Notes under the pieces: generated by a model | Seen by the model: the letters and a program-made list of their open reading frames with translations, nothing else | Told to the model about the DNA's origin: nothing | The model's database searches: none | Assembly (NCBI GenBank): GCA_045597045.1 | Contig: JAZODN010000123.1 | Location: forward strand, 1-18,786 | Length of the DNA: 18,786 nt | Reading direction: 5' to 3' | From: SIG588 sp045597045 | GTDB taxonomy: Bacteria; Bacillota; Clostridia; Oscillospirales; Acutalibacteraceae | Program-made: the position numbers and the translations under genes | Part shown: positions 14,567 through 18,786 of the stretch, one piece after another | Position numbering within the stretch: position 1 is the first letter of the stretch | Layout of the letters: every line of letters starts with the position of its first letter

Positions 14567-16036
14567 TTGGTATTTTCGAACTTGTTGTTCGTGTTTGCTT
14601 TTTTTCCGCTGTGCATGATGTTCTATGTGTTTGCACAAAGCATTCGCGCTAAAAACTTTGTGTTGCTTATCTTTTCGTTGCTGTTTTATGCATGGGGTGA
14701 GCCCACGTACGTGCTACTGTTGGTAACCATGACTTTCTTAGATTGGTTACTGGCACGGCTGATCGAAAAAGACAGTGGCTACCGCCGCTGCAAGTTGTGG
14801 TTGATCCTTGCTTGTGTGGTGGATTTGGGGCTGCTCGGCGTGTTCAAATACGGCAGCTTTGCCCTTGCGAATCTCAAGGCGCTTTCCGGCTTCCCTGCGA
14901 TTGTTCCGCAGATTTTGCTGCCAATCGGTATTTCGTTTTATACCTTTCAGCTGCTGTCTTACGTTGTGGACGTCTATAAAGGCGAAGTCGCGGCGCAGCG
15001 CAGCTTTTTTCGCTTGCTTTTGTATGTCAGCCTATTTCATCAATGCATTGCGGGTCCGATCGTGCGATACAGTCAAGTGGCGGATGAGTTGTTGATGCGG
15101 CGTGTGTCTGCCTCCGATGTAAGTTACGGCATTACCCGTTTTACGGTGGGGCTGGGCAAAAAGGTGCTACTTGCCAACACGTGTGCGGTCATTGCGGATA
15201 AATACTTGCCGGCCGAAGGGTTGACTGCTACGGCGGCCGAGATCGCAAGCGTTGGAGAGATCATTGCATCGCAACCCGTTTCGCTCTTGTGGCTGGGTGC
15301 ACTGGCTTATATGCTGCAGATCTATTTGGATTTTTCGGCGTATTCGGATATGGCAATCGGTATGGGCCGCATGATCGGATTCCATTATCTTGAAAACTTC
15401 GATTATCCTTATCTTTCGTGTTCGGTTACAGAGTTTTGGCGTCGGTGGCATATGTCACTCGGCACCTTCTTCCGTGATTACGTATATATTCCGCTGGGCG
15501 GCAGCCGTCGTGGAGTGCTGTGCACCGTGCGTAACCTGTTGGTGGTGTGGGCGTTGACTGGTTTGTGGCACGGTGCCAGTTGGAATTTTGTGTTGTGGGG
15601 CCTGTTCTATTTTGTTTTCTTGGTGCTCGAAAAATTGTTTTTGAAGCGTTTGTTAGAGCGCCTGCCGCGTGTCCTTTCTTGGGTGTATACCATGGTGATC
15701 GTGTTCTTTGGGTGGATCTTGTTCCGCTTCCGCGATCTTTCGCTGGTTTGGCTGACGTTATGCGGTCTGTTCGGCCAAAACGCCAATCCGATCACCACCT
15801 TTGAAGCCGGTACCGTGTGGTTGAATTACGTCTTCTTCCTGCCGGTTGCGCTGATCGGGGTGACACCGCTGATACATAAGGTGAACGAACGTCTGCATCA
15901 TGCCGCACCGATCAGCAAAGGGGCGCGTGTGTGCTTGAATACGGCACAGGTATTCTTACCTGTTTTGTTGCTTATACTTTCGGCGTTGGCTTTGGTAGGC
16001 AACAGCTATAATCCGTTCTTGTATTTTCAATTCTGA
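14567..16036 (+). CDS. MBOAT family membrane-bound O-acyltransferase (AlgI/PatA-like)
   Basis: Protein of 489 aa with many hydrophobic segments. The TTG start at 14567 gives MVFSNLLFVFAFFPL, the usual beginning of this family. Conserved blocks are FYAWGEP, LLPIGISFYTFQLLSYVVDVY, IAGPIVRYS, LDFSAYSDMAIGMGR, TEFWRRWHMSLGTFFRDYVY with His295, YIPLGGSR, and LTGLWHGASWNFVLWG with the proposed catalytic His335. Such proteins move acyl groups, often acetyl, across the membrane to a surface polysaccharide, working with an extracytoplasmic SGNH/DHHW partner. Exactly that partner follows 14 bases later, so the two form an acylation pair. The polymer (cell wall, teichoic acid or exopolysaccharide) cannot be told from sequence. 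Membrane protein of the cytoplasmic membrane. Confidence 0.95.
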   Translation: MVFSNLLFVFAFFPLCMMFYVFAQSIRAKNFVLLIFSLLFYAWGEPTYVLLLVTMTFLDWLLARLIEKDSGYRRCKLWLILACVVDLGLLGVFKYGSFALANLKALSGFPAIVPQILLPIGISFYTFQLLSYVVDVYKGEVAAQRSFFRLLLYVSLFHQCIAGPIVRYSQVADELLMRRVSASDVSYGITRFTVGLGKKVLLANTCAVIADKYLPAEGLTATAAEIASVGEIIASQPVSLLWLGALAYMLQIYLDFSAYSDMAIGMGRMIGFHYLENFDYPYLSCSVTEFWRRWHMSLGTFFRDYVYIPLGGSRRGVLCTVRNLLVVWALTGLWHGASWNFVLWGLFYFVFLVLEKLFLKRLLERLPRVLSWVYTMVIVFFGWILFRFRDLSLVWLTLCGLFGQNANPITTFEAGTVWLNYVFFLPVALIGVTPLIHKVNERLHHAAPISKGARVCLNTAQVFLPVLLLILSALALVGNSYNPFLYFQF

Positions 16037-16050
16037 GAGGAGTGTCTGCG

Positions 16051-17511
16051 ATGAAACACAAACATTTGACCCTCTCTCCCGAATTGCAGCGCAAGCAATA
16101 CCGCCACGGCTATATTGCATGGAAAATCATTCTCTTCTTCCTTGCGTTGTTCGCAGCAACCGTGCTTTCGTTTATGTTGTTTTTGCGGCCGACCTATTCA
16201 GAAGGGGAAAAACGCAACCTTGCCACCTTCCCTGCGTTTTCAGTGGAGGCTCTGTTTAGCGGCGACTATTTTGCGGATATTGACACCTGGTTTTCGGATA
16301 CCTTCCCTTTTCGTGAAGAAATGGTAGCGGTGCAAGGGCGGATTGAATCGTTGTACGGTTTGCGTCAACACGCCGTGTATACCGACAACAGTAACGAGTT
16401 TGACGACGATGTGATACCGGCGATTCCAACGCGACCGACCACTACGCCGACCACACCGTCTACGACCGCCACGCTACCGCCGTATTCTTCAACCGTCCCC
16501 TCAACCACGACGACCGATATGACAACGACCATCGAAACCGTACCGACGACCACTACCGTGCCGACAACCACTACCGCGCCGACGACTGCTGTAACCACCA
16601 AACCGGAAGAAGCAGCGCCGCAAACCCTCGGCTCGATTTTAGTGGTCGGGAACGCGGGATATGAATATTACAGTTTCAGCCAAAAAGCGGCGGATATGTA
16701 TATCGGCGCGGTCAACCGTGCCGCTGTCGCATTGAAGGATAAAGCGCAGGTGTACGATATTTTGGTGCCGTTGGCAGTGGATATCGTACTGGAGGATGAC
16801 GTGCGTGCACAGGTGCGCTCGGCCGATCAAAAGAAAGCGATCGACTACATTTACGGCTCGATGGACGTATCGGTGCGAACGGTGGATGCCTTCTCTGCCC
16901 TGCGTGCACACCGAAACGAATATTTGTATTTCCGCACCGATCACCACTGGACAGCTACCGGTGCATACTACGCTTATGCCGCGTTTGGAGAGGCTAAGGG
17001 AACCGCCGTGCCGGCGTTGACCGATTATGACACCATGGATTTTGAAGGTTATCTCGGCACGTTATACAGCAAAACAGGTAAGGTTGCGGCACTTGGCAAC
17101 ACGCCCGATACGGTGCGCGCCTATTTACCTCTTTATCCCACCTCTATGCAATTTACCGATCGCAAAGGGAACACTATGTCCTGGCCGCTGATCAAAGACG
17201 TTTCGGGTTGGAAGAACGGCAGCCAATATTCCACCTTTATGGGTGGCGATAATCCGTTCACCGTGATCCAAAACAACGCGCTTACCGACGGCAGCTCCTG
17301 CGTGGTGATCAAAGAGTCGTTCGGCAATGCGTTTGTTCCGTTTTTGGTATCCCACTATCAAACGGTATATGTGGTGGATTACCGCTATTATGAGGAAAGT
17401 TTGATCGATTTTGTGACCGAAAACGGCGTGGATGACGTGATCTTCATTAACAACATGTCTGCCACGCGTTCGACCAATCTGATGTCCTATATGGATAAAT
17501 TGATCCGCTAA
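16051..17511 (+). CDS. DHHW family protein, extracytoplasmic partner of the acyltransferase
   Basis: Protein of 486 aa. A cytosolic N-terminus of about 22 residues precedes one membrane helix (about 24-44), leaving the rest outside. The block DTWFSDTFPFREE at about 78-90 is typical for this family. A Thr/Pro-rich stretch follows at about 125-187. The catalytic-like domain shows FRTDHHWTATGAYYAY with DHHW at 297-300, YSTFMGGDNPFTVI, and IKESFGNAF with Ser423. AlgX/DltD-type relatives use Asp/His and Ser in such positions to transfer acyl groups. ATG 16051 was chosen over the GTG at 16042 because AGGAG lies 8 bases before the ATG. The Thr-rich insert lies inside the protein, between the FPFR block and the DHHW domain, and contains an 18-base tandem repeat. 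Co-transcribed with the MBOAT gene. Confidence 0.93.
   Translation: MKHKHLTLSPELQRKQYRHGYIAWKIILFFLALFAATVLSFMLFLRPTYSEGEKRNLATFPAFSVEALFSGDYFADIDTWFSDTFPFREEMVAVQGRIESLYGLRQHAVYTDNSNEFDDDVIPAIPTRPTTTPTTPSTTATLPPYSSTVPSTTTTDMTTTIETVPTTTTVPTTTTAPTTAVTTKPEEAAPQTLGSILVVGNAGYEYYSFSQKAADMYIGAVNRAAVALKDKAQVYDILVPLAVDIVLEDDVRAQVRSADQKKAIDYIYGSMDVSVRTVDAFSALRAHRNEYLYFRTDHHWTATGAYYAYAAFGEAKGTAVPALTDYDTMDFEGYLGTLYSKTGKVAALGNTPDTVRAYLPLYPTSMQFTDRKGNTMSWPLIKDVSGWKNGSQYSTFMGGDNPFTVIQNNALTDGSSCVVIKESFGNAFVPFLVSHYQTVYVVDYRYYEESLIDFVTENGVDDVIFINNMSATRSTNLMSYMDKLIR
16537..16590 (+). repeat. Three tandem 18-base units coding for VPTTTT-like repeats
   Basis: Units at 16537-16554, 16555-16572 and 16573-16590 share most bases, for example ACCGTACCGACGACCACT and ACCGTGCCGACAACCACT. 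They lie inside the Thr/Pro-rich linker (about 16423-16611) and keep the reading frame, so gain or loss of a unit would change linker length by six residues. Confidence 0.8.
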
Positions 17512-17527
17512 CTAAGGAGGTTGTGCC

Positions 17528-18786
17528 GTGGAAAAAGAGCATAAGCGTGCCACGTTGCGAAAAAAAGCCATGGCACTGCCGTTGCGTCCCGGTGTGTATC
17601 TGATGAAGGATGCACGCGGACGTATCATATACATCGGAAAAGCCAAGGCGCTGAAAAACCGTGTCAGCCAATATTTCGGTGCCGATACCAATCACACGGC
17701 AAAAGTGCGCCAAATGGTCAGTTTGGTGGACGATTTCGATTATATATTGGCCGACAGCGAGTTTGAAGCATTGGTATTGGAATGTTCACTGATTAAACAG
17801 TATTCACCGAAATACAATATTCTGTTAAAAGACGATAAAGGATATTCGTATATTCGCATCTCTCCCCCTCCGTTTTCGCGTATCAGCGGCGTGTTGCAAA
17901 AGGAGGAGGACGATGCACGGTATATCGGTCCGTATATCAGCTCGTATGCCGTGCGTCAGGCGGTAGATGAGGCGTGTAAAGTGTTTGGACTTTCCACTTG
18001 CCGCTTGCCGTTGACCTACGGCAAGAAATCGCAACCGCGTCCTTGTTTGAACCATCATATCGGCCAGTGTTGTGCGCCGTGTACCGGTAAGGTGAGTGAG
18101 GCCGCGTATGCCGAGCGCGTGGAAGGGGCGCTGCAGTTTTTGCAAAAAGGCAGCGCCGACACATTGCACAGTTTAGAAACTGCCATGCAAACGGCGGCAG
18201 AAACATTGGAGTTTGAAAAAGCCGCGCGTCTGCGCGACCGTATTGCCGCGATCAAACGTATGAACGACCGTCAAAAAGTGGTGATGTCCCACGTGAAGGA
18301 ACAGGACGTCATTGCATTGGCGCAGGGTAACGGCAGCGCTTGTTTTGAGGTGTTTCGTTTTGCAGGCGGTAATTTGTATGACCGCGAGCATTTTTTGCTG
18401 GACGAATTAGAGGAGTCTGCTGCGGCCCGTTCGGAATTTCTGCGGCGGTATTACACCATGCGTAAACCACCCCCACATATCACACTGGACGGGGAATGCG
18501 AAGATATGGAGCTTTTGACCGAATGGCTTGGCGAAATCGCCGGGCGACGGGTGGCTCTGGTGCTGCCGCAAAAAGGTGAATTGGCAAAACTGGTGGAAAT
18601 GTGCCGTCACAACGCGGCAGAGCGCATTGCGCAACATGTGGGTATGGCCGGCCGTGACGCTGCCGCGTTGGATGAGTTGGCGCGGTTGCTCGGGCTCCCC
18701 CGTCCCCCTTCTTATATTGAGTGCTATGACATTTCCCACACCGCCGGGCAGGATACCGTGGCCGGTATGGTGGTGTTTGAAAACGG
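17528..18786 (+). CDS. uvrC: UvrC, excinuclease ABC subunit C (3' end outside window)
   Basis: The first 419 codons of UvrC, the nuclease of UvrABC nucleotide excision repair, which cuts damaged DNA on both sides of the lesion. The start is a GTG with AAGGAGG 7 bases upstream. The GIY-YIG domain is clear: PGVYLMKDARGRIIYIGKAK with GVY at 22-24 and YIG at 35-37, Arg45 in KNRVSQYF, and EALVLECSLIKQYSPKYNILLKDDKGY. Then come the Cys-containing segment CLNHHIGQCCAPCTG, a UVR motif at about 216-245 (FEKAARLRDRIAAIK, contact with UvrB), and the start of the RNase-H-like nuclease half, IECYDISHTAG. The C-terminal catalytic residues and HhH motifs are beyond the edge. It follows the DHHW gene by 16 bases on the same strand with no promoter or terminator between, so it is probably read from the acyltransferase promoter. 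Confidence 0.97.
   Translation, partial: MEKEHKRATLRKKAMALPLRPGVYLMKDARGRIIYIGKAKALKNRVSQYFGADTNHTAKVRQMVSLVDDFDYILADSEFEALVLECSLIKQYSPKYNILLKDDKGYSYIRISPPPFSRISGVLQKEEDDARYIGPYISSYAVRQAVDEACKVFGLSTCRLPLTYGKKSQPRPCLNHHIGQCCAPCTGKVSEAAYAERVEGALQFLQKGSADTLHSLETAMQTAAETLEFEKAARLRDRIAAIKRMNDRQKVVMSHVKEQDVIALAQGNGSACFEVFRFAGGNLYDREHFLLDELEESAAARSEFLRRYYTMRKPPPHITLDGECEDMELLTEWLGEIAGRRVALVLPQKGELAKLVEMCRHNAAERIAQHVGMAGRDAAALDELARLLGLPRPPSYIECYDISHTAGQDTVAGMVVFEN

Noticed and set aside
16365..16601. Val-rich frame on the minus strand
   Set aside because: It is the antisense reading of the Thr-rich linker of the DHHW gene (ACN codons read as GTN/GTG), not a membrane peptide gene.

Overview
The window looks like a chromosomal piece of a Gram-positive, low-to-mid GC anaerobe of the Clostridia (Oscillospiraceae/Ruminococcaceae-like). 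This rests on strong AGGAGG/GAGGTG ribosome sites, frequent GTG and one TTG start, near-consensus sigma-A promoters, lipoproteins with Thr-rich linkers, and an FrhB-type iron-sulfur protein beside a flippase and a pyruvyl transferase. That placement is inference from gene content; no rRNA or other taxonomic marker is present.

Everything left of about 14.4 kb is on the minus strand and everything to the right is on the plus strand. The switch is a divergent promoter region at 14.43-14.53 kb. Reading the minus strand in the direction of transcription, five transcription units can be seen. (1) A HAD phosphatase (13779-14402). (2) A tRNA-Asp/tRNA-Thr pair (13520-13677) with a near-perfect promoter and an intrinsic terminator. 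(3) A probable seven-gene unit from a consensus promoter at 13442-13470 to a strong terminator at 6354-6387: polysaccharide pyruvyl transferase, Wzx-type flippase, FrhB-type Fe-S protein, an unknown 128-aa protein, a serine hydrolase (beta-lactamase fold), a Cof-type HAD phosphatase and a histidine phosphatase. (4) A four-gene unit from a promoter at 6324-6352 to a terminator at 3185-3217: a 57-aa DUF3006-like protein, a Gfo/Idh/MocA oxidoreductase, an esterase and an M42 aminopeptidase. (5) Two lipoproteins from a promoter at 3128-3157 overlapped by a perfect palindrome: a PstS-like binding protein fused to a large extra domain, then a paralogue carrying only that extra domain and running off the left edge.

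On the plus strand an MBOAT O-acyltransferase and a DHHW-family partner form a cell-surface polysaccharide acylation pair. The excinuclease gene uvrC follows 16 bases later and runs off the right edge.

The recurrent theme is the cell surface: export and pyruvylation of a glycan, O-acylation of a surface polymer, and three exported proteins with Thr-rich linkers. The least explained items are the tandem lipoproteins (a PstS-like fusion and its binding-protein-less paralogue), the palindromic operator before them, the 128-aa orphan, and the 57-aa protein coupled to the oxidoreductase. Nothing here amounts to a proven new system; the lipoprotein pair is the best candidate.
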